Source of the DNA: Nostoc sp. UHCC 0702
Lineage (GTDB): Bacteria > Cyanobacteriota > Cyanobacteriia > Cyanobacteriales > Nostocaceae
Assembly (NCBI GenBank): GCA_017164015.1
Contig: CP071065.1
Span: 7,903,501-7,967,500 of the forward strand
DNA length: 64,000 bases
Direction of reading: 5' to 3'
This document shows positions 16,534 through 26,102 of this stretch, piece after piece. The position numbers and the translations under genes were made by a program. Positions within the stretch are counted from its first letter, which is position 1; each line of letters starts with the position of its first letter. Under the pieces are notes generated by a model. That model was given only the letters and a program-made list of their open reading frames with translations. It made no database searches and was not told where the DNA came from.

Positions 16534-16927
16534 GCACCGCTTTCCTGCTGCAACGGCAGTTGGATAAAGAATAATCTGATCAGGGTGTAATAGTTCTGAG
16601 TCAGGTAAGAGCAGAGCATTTCTACCAATGAGGCTGTTTGGTTATATGACTGCTGAGTGTGGGAGTATTTACTGACAGTAGCTGGCCTCACTAGCTCGTA
16701 ACGATCGCCATTGGCTCTAATACAGCGCAATCGGGTTCATAGTTAATTTTCGTTTTATACAGTTGATGCTTGCTTGCCAAATCTTCCTTCACCTCCAGCA
16801 ATAACTCTCCAATCATCTCTACAGCACTCAAGGCTGGTTGAAAAAACCAGATGAAGCTGCATATTAAGTTTTCCCGTTGCAGCAGTTGCACTAACACTTG
16901 CATGTAAATTTTATTTATGGCATTCAT
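16530..16927 (-). pseudogene. Small hypothetical gene upstream of cyaC, apparently frameshifted
   Basis: Frame one (16927 to 16691) ends YEPDCAVLEPMAIVTS and a stop. A second frame, closing at 16530, reads ANGDRYELVRPATVSKY. Joining them by adding one base at gta-ttaga (about 16718-16723) gives a smooth sequence, YEPDCAVIRANGDRYELV, and one protein of about 131 residues. The junction looks like a single-base deletion, natural or a sequencing error. No family is recognised. The C-terminal end overlaps the cyaC start (ATGA), so the gene is probably the first of a two-gene unit. Confidence 0.5.
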
Positions 16928-18004
16928 GGTAGGGTCGGCAATATTACAAAAATATGATTTAAAAACAAAGTATACTATCTATATAAATACCTCTTTACCA
17001 ATCTAGCAATCATAACTCTAAGCCAGACAACTGGCATTGACTAGGAAATTAGGTATAATCTATCCACCACCTAGGTTTCCTTGCAATCACCACTTCAGTT
17101 TGTCATTGAAACTAGTATTAGTAGTGTAGCGGCAATTCAATAAACCACTCAGTATCGCAACTCAGGCTATTTAGAAGGAAAATTTGCCCAGGATTTAGCG
17201 CTACGAAAATAGAGCGATCGCTCAAGCCACTGTCACTGTTAACTGGTTTGTTACTTAAAATAAACCCCAGGTCTGGTTATGCTGAGTAGTTGCATCTAGT
17301 CAGGTGAATTTTTCCAACTTGATTTCAGCAACACAGTAAACACTTGTTTGTGAGACTGCTAGTTAGACATTGCCTTGGCAATGTTAATTATACTACCTTT
17401 GATAGCTGTCAAGCTGGCAACATATCAAGCTCCAAGCTTTTAGATAAGCAATGTAATACTTTTGGTTGGTGTCCCAACGACCTCCTTTATGCTCTGGTAA
17501 AACGTGAGACAGCAATGTTGTTAAGTTTCTTTCACCCAAGGAAGAAGTAGGATGAGAGCGCGCATGCAGAACTCAAGACCCCACGGCCGCTCGTGAGGAG
17601 CCACCGTGGTGAGGCAGTACAGTGAGGTAGCCCTCGTCTTGGCTTGGAGCCAGATGGCAAAGTGGCTTTCCAGTTAGGCTTCTGCCTCCATTAGGAATTG
17701 GCTTTCTTGTTGAGCGCCACAGCCTCAATGGGGGACTGCCTTTCCCGTTGTGTCTTGGGGGTTTCCACGCCAGTTGCGCCCGTCTGTCGGCAAAGCCGCC
17801 CACGGCGCTGTATCACGCAACTTGAGCAGACTGCCGTCAAATTGCGTGATACGCTACGTAATCCTTGCGTCTAGGGGACTGCGGTGGTCAAGTTTTCTAC
17901 TGTGCTTACTCGACAATTTAAGTAAAAATTTGTAATTTCAGTGTAATTTCAACATCTCAAGCTGATTTTAGTTTTAAAATAGCATATACCGTGTTTTAGC
18001 ATAT
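16928..18004. other. Long intergenic region with dispersed repeats
   Basis: No convincing gene in about 1.07 kb. The part 17560-17880 is clearly GC-richer than its surroundings and carries pieces (gtctgtcggcaaagccg, tatcacgcaact...ttgcgtgata) that resemble dispersed cyanobacterial repeats. The remainder is AT-rich, with one HIP1 site near 17214. Confidence 0.5.
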
Positions 18005-18661
18005 TTGAGAAAATCTTCGTTGAATGCAATCAATATTAAACTAACCTTGACATCCTGGTTTTTTGAGCCTCACTACCAACAGCCAATTGCATCTGCCGCA
18101 GAGCAAGCTCCTCGCCAATTCCACATTCGTGCTGCGACAGCTGCTGATTTGACTGGTATTGCCCAAATTATTGCTGAAAGCTTTCACTCCCAAGATGGTT
18201 TCTGGGGATGGGCTTTTCCATTATTACGTTTGGGTATTTATGAAGACTTCAGGCATCGCTTGTCCTCACCTACACCGCATCACGTTTGTTTGGTTGCTGT
18301 TGACACTACTACTGCGGCTAATAAGTTAATAGGAACTGTAGAACTGGGTGTGCGTTTCGCTGATTCGTGGATACAAGTTGGCAAAAGTTTTCCCTATTTG
18401 TCTAATTTAGCTGTTCATCCTCAATATCGAAGGTATGGTGTGGCATCTCGGTTACTTATGAGCTGTCAACAAATTTCACAAGAATGGGGATTTCAAGACT
18501 TGTACCTCCACGTTTTAGAAAATAACTATCAAGCACGACAGCTTTATTTCAAGCTCGGATATAGAGTTCATACAGTGGAATCTAACTGGAATACATTTTT
18601 TATAAGACGCTCTCAACAAATTTTATTACATAAAAATTTGAAAGTTGATTCAACGAATTGA
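18005..18661 (+). CDS. GNAT-family N-acetyltransferase
   Basis: About 218 residues; the GNAT fold spans ~40-200. FHIRAATAADLTGIAQIIAE opens the domain, and the acetyl-CoA loop is NLAVHPQYRRYGVASRLL (motif A, Q/RxxGxA). LHVLENNYQARQLYFKLGY is motif B. The substrate cannot be inferred. The start is uncertain: TTG at 18005 or 18020 are both possible and no ATG is suitably placed. Confidence 0.8.
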   Translation: MRKSSLNAINIKLTLTSWFFEPHYQQPIASAAEQAPRQFHIRAATAADLTGIAQIIAESFHSQDGFWGWAFPLLRLGIYEDFRHRLSSPTPHHVCLVAVDTTTAANKLIGTVELGVRFADSWIQVGKSFPYLSNLAVHPQYRRYGVASRLLMSCQQISQEWGFQDLYLHVLENNYQARQLYFKLGYRVHTVESNWNTFFIRRSQQILLHKNLKVDSTN

Positions 18662-19279
18662 ACTTTATTTCATTAACTTTGAATTTTGATTAACGATGAT
18701 ATGAGCGATCAGCTATCAAAAGTATCCCCAATTTAAATACCTATTCAGGTGTTTAATTATGTAGAGAATCATTAGATAAATTCTAAATTTTGTTGTGATC
18801 AAATGAAAGCAATCAAAAATTCTAGCTGCAACGAGATGGAGTTTCTGAAAGTGGTTGTTATTATAAAAATACTATAAACTGTAGTGTTAAGTAACTTTTT
18901 TACTTAAGTCTAACAAGTTAAGTTATTTTTATTTTATAACTAAAAAATAATTTTCCCAAATAGCAAACAAGGTTCTGATATTAAGTAGAAGTAAAAATAC
19001 ATGTAATCAAATCTTAATTCCTCATAATAACTTTGTATTTAAGATATTAAACTTTATAAAAACTTTAAAAAGGTTTAGCTTAATTTACAGACAAATTAAC
19101 TTAAATCTCATAAAATGTAACTACTTGATTCCCAAGCAATACTTATTTATTTCTATCTTGGGTTAAATTGGCCAAAAAATTCTTGATAATAATAAAAATC
19201 AAAAATTTGGTTTGATTTAATAGTAAGTTCTTGCTGTAAGCACATAAAACCACCAAATCACTCAAAAGTTTGAGAAAAC
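18662..19279. other. AT-rich intergenic region
   Basis: About 618 bases of very AT-rich DNA without a gene or strong hairpin. It probably contains the promoter of the gene at 19280. Confidence 0.4.
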
Positions 19280-19834
19280 ATGGATAGCGAAAACTACCAA
19301 CGCTATCAAGCTAGTATGGTATCAACTTATTACCCTGAAACTAGTATCCTTGACCATCTTGTCATGTCAGATGGAACTGAGCAATTCTATAGCTCGGATA
19401 TACTCACGCTTCTACACAGTGGAAAAGTTTTCATTGTCAATAGTCGCAAGCGGAATGGTTTAATACTTTTTAAACGCTATCATGCAGAATTTGCTGGGCC
19501 TGGAGCAGCAGTTGGCGGCGATTACGATTCTGATTGCCAGAGAGCGCTGTGTGTAGGTAATTTGTCTTTATTGACTCCCGAATCTTATGACGAGCGTCAG
19601 AAAGCCTACTTAATTAGGCGACAGTGGATTCGGTTAATTAAACAAATAACAGAAAACCCGATTCCGCAGCAGCGAGTCCAAAAGATTTTGGATCAATTTG
19701 AACAATACTTTCCGCCAGAAATAGTGGCTAGTCTTCCTGATGTTGCTTTTGCTCTTTTAGTGGGGGTGCTGCCACAAACGGTGGGATTAGTACGCCGTTT
19801 AGGCAGCGATTTGAATTGCAGGCTTAATTACTGA
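19280..19834 (+). CDS. Conserved-looking hypothetical protein
   Basis: 184 residues from ATG 19280. The sequence is soluble, with SDGTEQFYSSDILTLLHSGK and a C-terminal LPDVAFALLVGVLPQTVGLVRRLG that is hydrophobic but not a clear membrane helix. No catalytic motif or known domain is recognised. It converges on hisC with only 5 bases between stops. The long upstream AT-rich leader suggests regulated transcription. Confidence 0.6.
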   Translation: MDSENYQRYQASMVSTYYPETSILDHLVMSDGTEQFYSSDILTLLHSGKVFIVNSRKRNGLILFKRYHAEFAGPGAAVGGDYDSDCQRALCVGNLSLLTPESYDERQKAYLIRRQWIRLIKQITENPIPQQRVQKILDQFEQYFPPEIVASLPDVAFALLVGVLPQTVGLVRRLGSDLNCRLNY

Positions 19835-19839
19835 GCGAA

Positions 19840-20991
19840 TCACGAAAGTTTCAGATTTGCCAAAGCTGCTTGTAGCCGATTAATCGTGCGGGCATTTTCT
19901 TCAGGTGTACCAATGGTAATTCGTAATCCCTGACTAATTTCGCGTACAAGAGTGCCGTAGCTGCCAAGTTTTTGATGAAGACTTTTTAAAGGAGCGTCTT
20001 GTGGATGAGATCCATTTAATTTTAAACGCACGAAAACAAAATTAGCAGCACTTTCTGTGAGTTGTAATTCTGAGTGATGAGATAAAGCTTGGATGAGTTT
20101 AGCTCGTTCGTTTAGGGTTTGGGGAATTGACTCAAGTAAGATCTGGCGGTTTTGCAAAGCCATTAATGCCGCTGCAATTGAAAAGCTGGGAAGATTGTAA
20201 GGTAGGCGAACTTTTTCTAAAATAGCGATCGCTTCTGGATGAGCAACACAATAGCCTACGCGAAGAGCTGCTAAGCGAAAGGCTTTAGAAAAAGTACGTA
20301 ATATTACCCAGTTGGGACGCTGGGCTAATTCACCAACCAAAGTAGTTTGACTGAATTCAAAGTAAGCTTCATCAATTACTACCAAAATTTGCTCGCTGAG
20401 ACTTCTTAACCATGCCAATTCTGCCGCAGTTAAGGGATTGGCAGTTGGGGAATTGGGATGTACAACAAAAACCGCCCGAATTGGAGGATTTTGAGTTTGT
20501 TCAATAGCAGACTGTGCCGCTTTTAAGTCAATTTCAAAATTGGCATCATTTCTACCCACCGCTACTACAGGAATTCCCAAAGTTTTTGCTAAAATCCCGT
20601 ACATTGAGAAAGTGGGATTGGCAACTAGAATGCTGCCTTCTCCACCCAGACAGGTGGCGATTAATAAAGAACGGATCAGTTCATCTGAACCATTGCCAAC
20701 TGAAATATTGGCAGCAGTGAAAACAGATGGCAAGAGGCTAGCTGACTCATTGACATACTCAGCGATCGCAAGTTTTAGTGTCTCATGTCCGCCATCGGGG
20801 TAACGATTTGTTTCTATTACCTGCTGATATGCCCAAGCCAGCTTTTCTTTTAACTCCGGTGGCAAATCATAAGGGCTTTCATTTGTATCCAGCCGATCAA
20901 GTTGCGTCGGGACAGGTTCGGCTGTATCGCTGCTGGGGTGGGGTTTGTAAGCGGTAAATTGGGCTAAATCTGAGCGAATGAATGGAAGCAT
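19840..20991 (-). CDS. hisC: Histidinol-phosphate aminotransferase
   Basis: 383 residues, class I/II aminotransferase fold. It shows RLDTNESPYDLP near the start, SVGNGSDELI in the cofactor loop, the HPNSPTANPL and VVIDEAYFEF pyridoxal-phosphate contacts, the Schiff-base Lys236 in RTFSKAFRLAALRVGY, and ends with RITIGTPEENARTI. HisC converts imidazole-acetol phosphate to histidinol phosphate in histidine synthesis; some paralogues act on aromatic amino acids. No other his genes are adjacent, as usual in cyanobacteria. Confidence 0.92.
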   Translation of the reverse strand: MLPFIRSDLAQFTAYKPHPSSDTAEPVPTQLDRLDTNESPYDLPPELKEKLAWAYQQVIETNRYPDGGHETLKLAIAEYVNESASLLPSVFTAANISVGNGSDELIRSLLIATCLGGEGSILVANPTFSMYGILAKTLGIPVVAVGRNDANFEIDLKAAQSAIEQTQNPPIRAVFVVHPNSPTANPLTAAELAWLRSLSEQILVVIDEAYFEFSQTTLVGELAQRPNWVILRTFSKAFRLAALRVGYCVAHPEAIAILEKVRLPYNLPSFSIAAALMALQNRQILLESIPQTLNERAKLIQALSHHSELQLTESAANFVFVRLKLNGSHPQDAPLKSLHQKLGSYGTLVREISQGLRITIGTPEENARTINRLQAALANLKLS

Positions 20992-20997
20992 AATTTT

Positions 20998-21080
20998 AGT
21001 TATTAGTCAATAGTCAATAGTCAAGAGTCAATTGTCAGTTGTTAGTTGTTTGTATCTGACCACTGATAATGACTACTAAC
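20998..21080. repeat. Heptamer-type short repeats
   Basis: Several agtcaat / gtcagttgttag units in tandem lie between hisC and the esterase gene. They belong to the same class as the arrays at 199-307 and 34596-34678. Confidence 0.7.
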
Positions 21081-21112
21081 TACTGACTAAGAACATTGGT
21101 TAGATAAGAATT

Positions 21113-21763
21113 TCATATTTTACAGCTTCCTGGTAACTGACAAAAGAGGCAAATTGCTTGCCAAATTTCTTCGGTGACATTGCCTAAACCATGATCGCTG
21201 TCAAGTTCCACTAATTCTACCCAAGGACGCGACAAAGCAAAGTTTCGACTGGCTGTAATCGGTATGACTTCATCTTTTTTTCCATGCAATATCAAAGTAG
21301 GAATGGGACGTTGTAAAAGTTGCTCTTGGTATTGAGCAGCATCCGTCACAAAATTGTAACTTAGAGGTAGCGATCGCTCTTCTCCGTAGTGGTAAACCAT
21401 CAGATACTTTTCCCGTTGCCAACGCTGCACCTCTTCATCACCTAGTTTGGGCAACCAATGAGATAAAAACCCAAAAGCTGGCGCTAGCAGAACAAGGCGT
21501 TGCACTTGTGGATATTGCTGTCCCAAGTGGGCAGATGTCAATCCACCCAAACTTGAGCCAATCAGCGTTACTGGCACAGAAGTATCAGGAAATTCTGCTG
21601 CAACTTGAGTTAGCTGACGGGTAATTGTCAACTGAGAGAAGTCGTCAGCATTCAGATCAGGAATTTTTAAGTTTGTCTGAATTTTAGCAAAGCGATCGCC
21701 TATATCCTGCGCTTTGGCAGATTTAGGGCTGGAAGCAAAGCCATGAAGATAAATGTACTGCAA
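21113..21763 (-). CDS. YqiA-like alpha/beta-hydrolase (esterase)
   Basis: 216 residues. YLHGFASSPKSAKA at the start and LIGSSLGG (nucleophile Ser71) match the YqiA/UPF0227 esterase family. ILHGKKDEVIP provides the acid and LDSDHGL the His of the triad. These are small cytoplasmic carboxylesterases of unknown physiological substrate. It is transcribed in the same direction as the FecR gene downstream but separated by 75 bases. Confidence 0.85.
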   Translation of the reverse strand: MQYIYLHGFASSPKSAKAQDIGDRFAKIQTNLKIPDLNADDFSQLTITRQLTQVAAEFPDTSVPVTLIGSSLGGLTSAHLGQQYPQVQRLVLLAPAFGFLSHWLPKLGDEEVQRWQREKYLMVYHYGEERSLPLSYNFVTDAAQYQEQLLQRPIPTLILHGKKDEVIPITASRNFALSRPWVELVELDSDHGLGNVTEEIWQAICLFCQLPGSCKI

Positions 21764-21838
21764 GGTTCTAGATAATTAGGAGTGAAAAGTTAAGAATTAG
21801 AAGTTATTGTGTGTTGACAATTATGTGGTTGGTAGTTG

Positions 21839-23449
21839 CTAAGGCTCTGGAGTTGTAGGTTGTGACTCGCTAGGTGTTGACTCTGGAGTTGTAGGTTGTG
21901 ACTCACTAGGTGTTGACTCTGGAGTTGTAGGTTGTGACTCACTAGGTGTTGACTCTGGAGTTATAGGTTGTGACTCGCTAGGTGCGGACTCTGGACTAGG
22001 TGTTGACTCTGGAGTTATAGGTTGTGACTCGCTAGGTGCGGACTCTGGACTAGGTGTTGACTCTGGAGTTGTAAGTTGTGACTCGCTAGGTGCGGACTCT
22101 GGACTAGGTGTTGACTCTGGAGTTGTAAGTTGTGACTCGCTAGGTGCGGACTCTGGACTAGGTGTTGACTCTGGAGTTATAGGTTGTGACTCGCTAGGTG
22201 CGGACTCTGGACTAGGTGTTGACTCTGGAGTTGTAGGTTGTGACTCGCTAGGTGCGGACTCTGGACTAGGTGTTGACTCTGGAGTTGTAGGTTGTAACTC
22301 GCTAGGTGCGGACTCTGGACTAGGTGTTGACTGTGGAGTTGTAGGTTGTAACTCGCTAGGTGCGGACTCTGGACTGGGTGTTGACTGTGGAGTATTTGTT
22401 TGAGTTGGCGGCTGACTAGGTGTTGACTGTGGAATATTCGTTTGAGTTGGCGACTGACTAGGTGTTGACTTTGGAGTACTCGTTTGTGACTGTGTTGAAG
22501 TTTTACTAGAATCAACACCAGTATTATTGTTCTGGGTGTTTAGGTTGCTGTTGTTACCATTTGTTTGACTCTGCTGCTGAGTATTTGTCGGGGCTTGTCC
22601 TGTATTTTTTGAGGAATTTGTTGACGAATTCTCTGTGATAACTTGATTACTGCGCGAATTTGAAGGACTAGTTAGCTGCACAAAAGAGGGATTTTCAATT
22701 AATCCGTTGCCGGTTATTGGCGGTTGTGCTTTCAAAGCCGCAGCAGTTTCAGCTTGGACGCTACTAATAGCATGATCAAGTGTAGGTGCAGGATTTTGCC
22801 TATTCAAATCCAGTTCACGAACTAGCTCGCTTGTTTCATAAAAATTTCTCAAATCAAAATCATAAAAGCTCTGAAATTCACCTTTAACTAAAACTATCAA
22901 CTGCCCTGCTTGCAGCACCTGAGTTTGAGAAGCGTCCTTGTTATAAACTTCAATGCCGCTATTGGTGAGCGCACCTACAATGGTGGTGTCTGTTTGTTTG
23001 TTGTAGCGCACAAATAAAGCTGAACCACGAATTGCTGCTGCTGCGCTGGGCGTTTGTATGCGTGTTCGCCCCCTTCCAGGCGGAATGAGCAGCAGCACAG
23101 TTCCATTTGACAGTCTAAAGTCGCGAGTCTTGGGCAAAAATTGAAATACTGCCTGTTCCCCAATTCTTGCCAAAGAGCCATCGTTGAAACGCAAATCTGC
23201 CAAAGAAGCTCGACCAGTTGATAGCCCATCTCCAGGAATCATTGCATCTAATTTCTTTGCAGGACGGATTTTTTGGTTATTTCTGGGTATCAGTTGCACC
23301 AAATTTTGCAGATTCTGAATCTCTGCTCGTGTCAAAGGAGTTATGGCACTTGCCTGATTTGACAAAGGCAGCAATAGAACTCCCCATAAACCAATAACTG
23401 ATAGTAGAAACGATTTACAAAACATAGTTTGAATATTTGTAAATATCAA
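21839..23449 (-). CDS. Exported FecR-domain protein with long Pro/Ser/Thr repeat tail
   Basis: 536 residues. An N-terminal signal peptide (CKSFLLSVIGLWGVLLLPLS...ASA) suggests export. Residues ~60-215 are a FecR domain: DGLSTGRASLADLRFNDGS, then PPGRGRTRIQTPSAAAAIRG, a repeat-strand beta structure. A linker rich in Gln/Asn/Ser leads to the C-terminal ~190 residues, which repeat TPSPESAPSESQPTTPES eight times and end in three shorter 12-residue versions. The repeat tail could be an extended wall- or surface-spanning stalk. The gene is divergent from an outer-membrane barrel protein at 23852, a possible functional partner. Confidence 0.8.
   Translation of the reverse strand: MIFTNIQTMFCKSFLLSVIGLWGVLLLPLSNQASAITPLTRAEIQNLQNLVQLIPRNNQKIRPAKKLDAMIPGDGLSTGRASLADLRFNDGSLARIGEQAVFQFLPKTRDFRLSNGTVLLLIPPGRGRTRIQTPSAAAAIRGSALFVRYNKQTDTTIVGALTNSGIEVYNKDASQTQVLQAGQLIVLVKGEFQSFYDFDLRNFYETSELVRELDLNRQNPAPTLDHAISSVQAETAAALKAQPPITGNGLIENPSFVQLTSPSNSRSNQVITENSSTNSSKNTGQAPTNTQQQSQTNGNNSNLNTQNNNTGVDSSKTSTQSQTSTPKSTPSQSPTQTNIPQSTPSQPPTQTNTPQSTPSPESAPSELQPTTPQSTPSPESAPSELQPTTPESTPSPESAPSESQPTTPESTPSPESAPSESQPITPESTPSPESAPSESQLTTPESTPSPESAPSESQLTTPESTPSPESAPSESQPITPESTPSPESAPSESQPITPESTPSESQPTTPESTPSESQPTTPESTPSESQPTTPEP
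21845..22400. repeat. 54-bp (and 36-bp) tandem repeats in the FecR-domain gene
   Basis: Nearly identical 54-bp units (18 codons) are repeated eight times, and shorter 36-bp variants three times at the 3' end. Differences are single bases (CCA/TTA, Pro/Leu; ACA/ATA). The array is likely length-variable between strains. Confidence 0.85.
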
Positions 23450-23851
23450 TTAATAACAGCAAACTTGATTGATAATCAACGTATCTAAGGTTAAAGTCTT
23501 TGAATTGTAGTAGTGATTTTTTGGGTAAATTTATCTGAAGTTTAGTGTACATTTAATAGATGAAATAGACAAGAAATACATTCTATTAATAGAATTCAAA
23601 AAGTAGAATCTCCAATCAATAGGAATGATATTCATTAGTGGCGTATCAGGAGTAGTTGCCGCTGGTTCTTCCTGATATTTTTGTAATAGATTTCGATTAT
23701 CATTCAATTTTTGGGTAACTCTCAGTTTATTTTCAAGGTGATTCACTAGTGCAATTTCACTATAGTTGAGTAAAAATTGTATTGTCTAAGGCGGAACTTA
23801 TGATGCAGTTTGTGAGTCTATCCCTGCTAAACGCAAACAACGCTACCCAAG
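23450..23851. other. Intergenic region between FecR-domain and barrel genes
   Basis: About 400 AT-rich bases between two divergent genes, so promoters for both are expected. A 71-codon frame from GTG 23746 on the minus strand has no protein-like features and is not called. Confidence 0.4.
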
Positions 23852-25177
23852 ATGCATCTTAAGAGTTGGAAAATAGTGTTTTTTGGGATTTTATTAGCGT
23901 CCAGTGGTGGAAGCTGGTGTTGCATCAGGGTTGACGTGGCAGGAGCTGCAAATAGACAGCTATGGTCTAATAAAGATCAGCTTGCAGCGACAACTAAATC
24001 TCTAACAAGTACACAAATAATTCATCTGCCATGCCAAAGATGGGAACTAAATGCAATTAATTCTTGTGACCAAAAGTCCGGTGAATCAGAGAGTTTAGAC
24101 TTCCATAAACAATTCAATCTGACACAGCAAACACCAACAACTGATCAAGTTCCAGCACCAACTCAAGAGATTAGGGATACTCAACAGCCAAATCAGCCGC
24201 CACCGGTGGAAGTGCAGCCAAAGGATTTTCCTAATTCTTCTCCAGAATCATCTAGCGAACAACTATTGAATACACCTCAAATAGATGAGTCTGAAAGGCT
24301 AGAGAAACTTTGGCAGCAGTTGCAAGAGCAAAAACTGCCGCCTCTTGAGTCTGATACTGGCGAATTAAGGTTGCGCCTGCGGCCACGGCCCCTAGAACAA
24401 CTACCAGCCCCAAGGACAGAACCACCCGTAACAAAATTTAAACCTATAGGTTCTCTCAAGGCTCGTGTAGGCTACTTCCAGACAAGTAATATTTTTTCCT
24501 CAGATGATAAACCCATAGAAGATGGTTTAATTGTTTCTGGACTGAGGTTAACCTCTGCCTATTTCCCTTTAGGATCTAAGACTTATTTAAATGGGTCAAT
24601 AGATGGCAACATAATTCGTTATATAAATCAATCAAAATACAATTATAACCAGATAAAATTTAACGTCAGCATTTATCAGCAGTTATCACAACGAATGTAT
24701 GGAGAAATTAGTTGGAGTAATCAACAGTTATTTTACGCCAACAACAGCGATCGCTCAGATAGCTATAAAGCTAGCGATCGCTTTTTAAACGAAAATTCTC
24801 TGCAACTGTCTTTGGGACGGCGAGATCCCCTAACTTCAAAATTGACGCTAGATAGCTTCTACGAATTGAGTGTGGATTTTGCTGACCCCCAAAGTCGTAG
24901 TCGGGTAGTCAATTTCTTTTGGCTTTCTTTGAACTACTATATAGAAAAACCACTCCAGGTTGGTCTGAACTATCAGTTTAACTTCTCAGACTTTACGCAG
25001 CGCCAACGAGAAGACCAATTTCATCGGCTATTTGGCAACTTAAATTACCGCCTATCCGATTCTAGCAATATGAATGTCCAGGCTGGAGTTACTTTGGGTA
25101 GTTCTACAGATCCAAATATTGATTTTGATAATTGGTTCTTCAGTATCAACTACAATATAGAATTAGGTCGGTTTTAA
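23852..25177 (+). CDS. Outer-membrane beta-barrel-like protein
   Basis: 441 residues. The N-terminus is a hydrophobic export-type signal (KIVFFGILLASSGGSW). Residues ~85-200 are Pro/Gln/Glu-rich, likely an extended periplasmic stretch. From ~200 to the end, alternating polar/hydrophobic strands (GSLKARVGYFQTSNIFSS, TYLNGSIDGNIIRYI, PLQVGLNYQFNFSDF, FFSINYNIELGRF) finish with a terminal Phe, the typical barrel signature of outer-membrane proteins. No specific channel or enzyme family is recognised. It is divergent from the FecR-domain gene. Confidence 0.7.
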   Translation: MHLKSWKIVFFGILLASSGGSWCCIRVDVAGAANRQLWSNKDQLAATTKSLTSTQIIHLPCQRWELNAINSCDQKSGESESLDFHKQFNLTQQTPTTDQVPAPTQEIRDTQQPNQPPPVEVQPKDFPNSSPESSSEQLLNTPQIDESERLEKLWQQLQEQKLPPLESDTGELRLRLRPRPLEQLPAPRTEPPVTKFKPIGSLKARVGYFQTSNIFSSDDKPIEDGLIVSGLRLTSAYFPLGSKTYLNGSIDGNIIRYINQSKYNYNQIKFNVSIYQQLSQRMYGEISWSNQQLFYANNSDRSDSYKASDRFLNENSLQLSLGRRDPLTSKLTLDSFYELSVDFADPQSRSRVVNFFWLSLNYYIEKPLQVGLNYQFNFSDFTQRQREDQFHRLFGNLNYRLSDSSNMNVQAGVTLGSSTDPNIDFDNWFFSINYNIELGRF

Positions 25178-25231
25178 TCAGAGTGAGGAGTTATGAGTTT
25201 TAATTCTTAACTGCTCACTCTTAACTCATAA

Positions 25232-26053
25232 CTACAAATAAGAACACCAGTCGCTCCAGCTACCAGCATAAAGTTTTCCCGTGTGAATACCAGCGAATTC
25301 CAAAGAAAGTAAATTTACACAAGCAGTAACGCCAGAACCGCAATAAACTAAAATTTCTTCAGCTTTTTCCACTTTTTCCCAGCGAAGACTTTGCTTGCTT
25401 TGAGAAATTACCTCCCCTGAAGACTCTGTAACTTCCAGCCAAGGATAGTTAACAGCACCGGGAATATGACCAGCTATTTTATCAATAGGTTCACGTTCAC
25501 CTCGAAAGCGATCGCTTTCTCTAGAATCTACCAAAACTACGTGCGGTAAATCTTTTCGACTTTTCACAGCCTCAATATCTACTACCAGTTCTGTTTGTAC
25601 CTGGGGGATAAAAGTGCCTATCTGGGCTTCTGGAATCACATCTGTAATGGGATATCCTGCTTGTTGCCACCCAGTAAAACCTCCATTGAGTACAGCTACT
25701 TGCTCATGTCCTAGATAGCGCAATAACCACCACAGACGAGCTGCAAAGGCAAAACGAGAATCATCATAAGCTACAACCAGAGTTTTTTGAAAATTTACCC
25801 CAATTGCTGCTAATTTATTAGCTAAATCATTGGGGTTAGGTAAAGGATGTCTGCCGCCATGTTTGCTCACAGGACTAGAAAGATCCTGATTCAAATCTAA
25901 GTAGTAAGCTCCTGGTATGTGGCTTGTTTGGTATTGCTGTTTTCCTAGTTGTGCGTCTGCTAAAGAAAAGCGACAATCTACAATAACAACTTTTGGATCG
26001 TCAAGATGTTCCAAAAGCCAGGCTTGCGAAACAAAAAATTGGTTGTTAGTCAT
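25232..26053 (-). CDS. sseA: Thiosulfate / 3-mercaptopyruvate sulfurtransferase
   Basis: 273 residues with two rhodanese domains (about 5-130 and 155-270). The first has VVIVDCRFSL and SHIPGAYYLD but no catalytic Cys. The second has VVLVDSRESDRFRGEREP, GHIPGAVNYPW and the active-site loop YCGSGVTAC with Cys238. The CGSGVTA loop is characteristic of 3-mercaptopyruvate sulfurtransferases. It transfers sulfane sulfur to thiols or cyanide in the cytoplasm. It is divergent from the methyltransferase gene, with short repeats in between. Confidence 0.9.
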   Translation of the reverse strand: MTNNQFFVSQAWLLEHLDDPKVVIVDCRFSLADAQLGKQQYQTSHIPGAYYLDLNQDLSSPVSKHGGRHPLPNPNDLANKLAAIGVNFQKTLVVAYDDSRFAFAARLWWLLRYLGHEQVAVLNGGFTGWQQAGYPITDVIPEAQIGTFIPQVQTELVVDIEAVKSRKDLPHVVLVDSRESDRFRGEREPIDKIAGHIPGAVNYPWLEVTESSGEVISQSKQSLRWEKVEKAEEILVYCGSGVTACVNLLSLEFAGIHTGKLYAGSWSDWCSYL

Positions 26054-26102
26054 CAGTCATCAGGTATCAATTATCAGTCATTTTCCCACTTTAGAATGCA
26101 AA

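Noticed and set aside
17344..17935. ORFs of 60-76 codons in the 17-18 kb gap
   Set aside because: They lie in GC-richer repeat DNA or random sequence, without ribosome-binding sites or recognisable motifs.
23531..23746. 71-codon ORF between FecR-domain and barrel genes
   Set aside because: GTG start, no ribosome-binding site and composition like the AT-rich gap.
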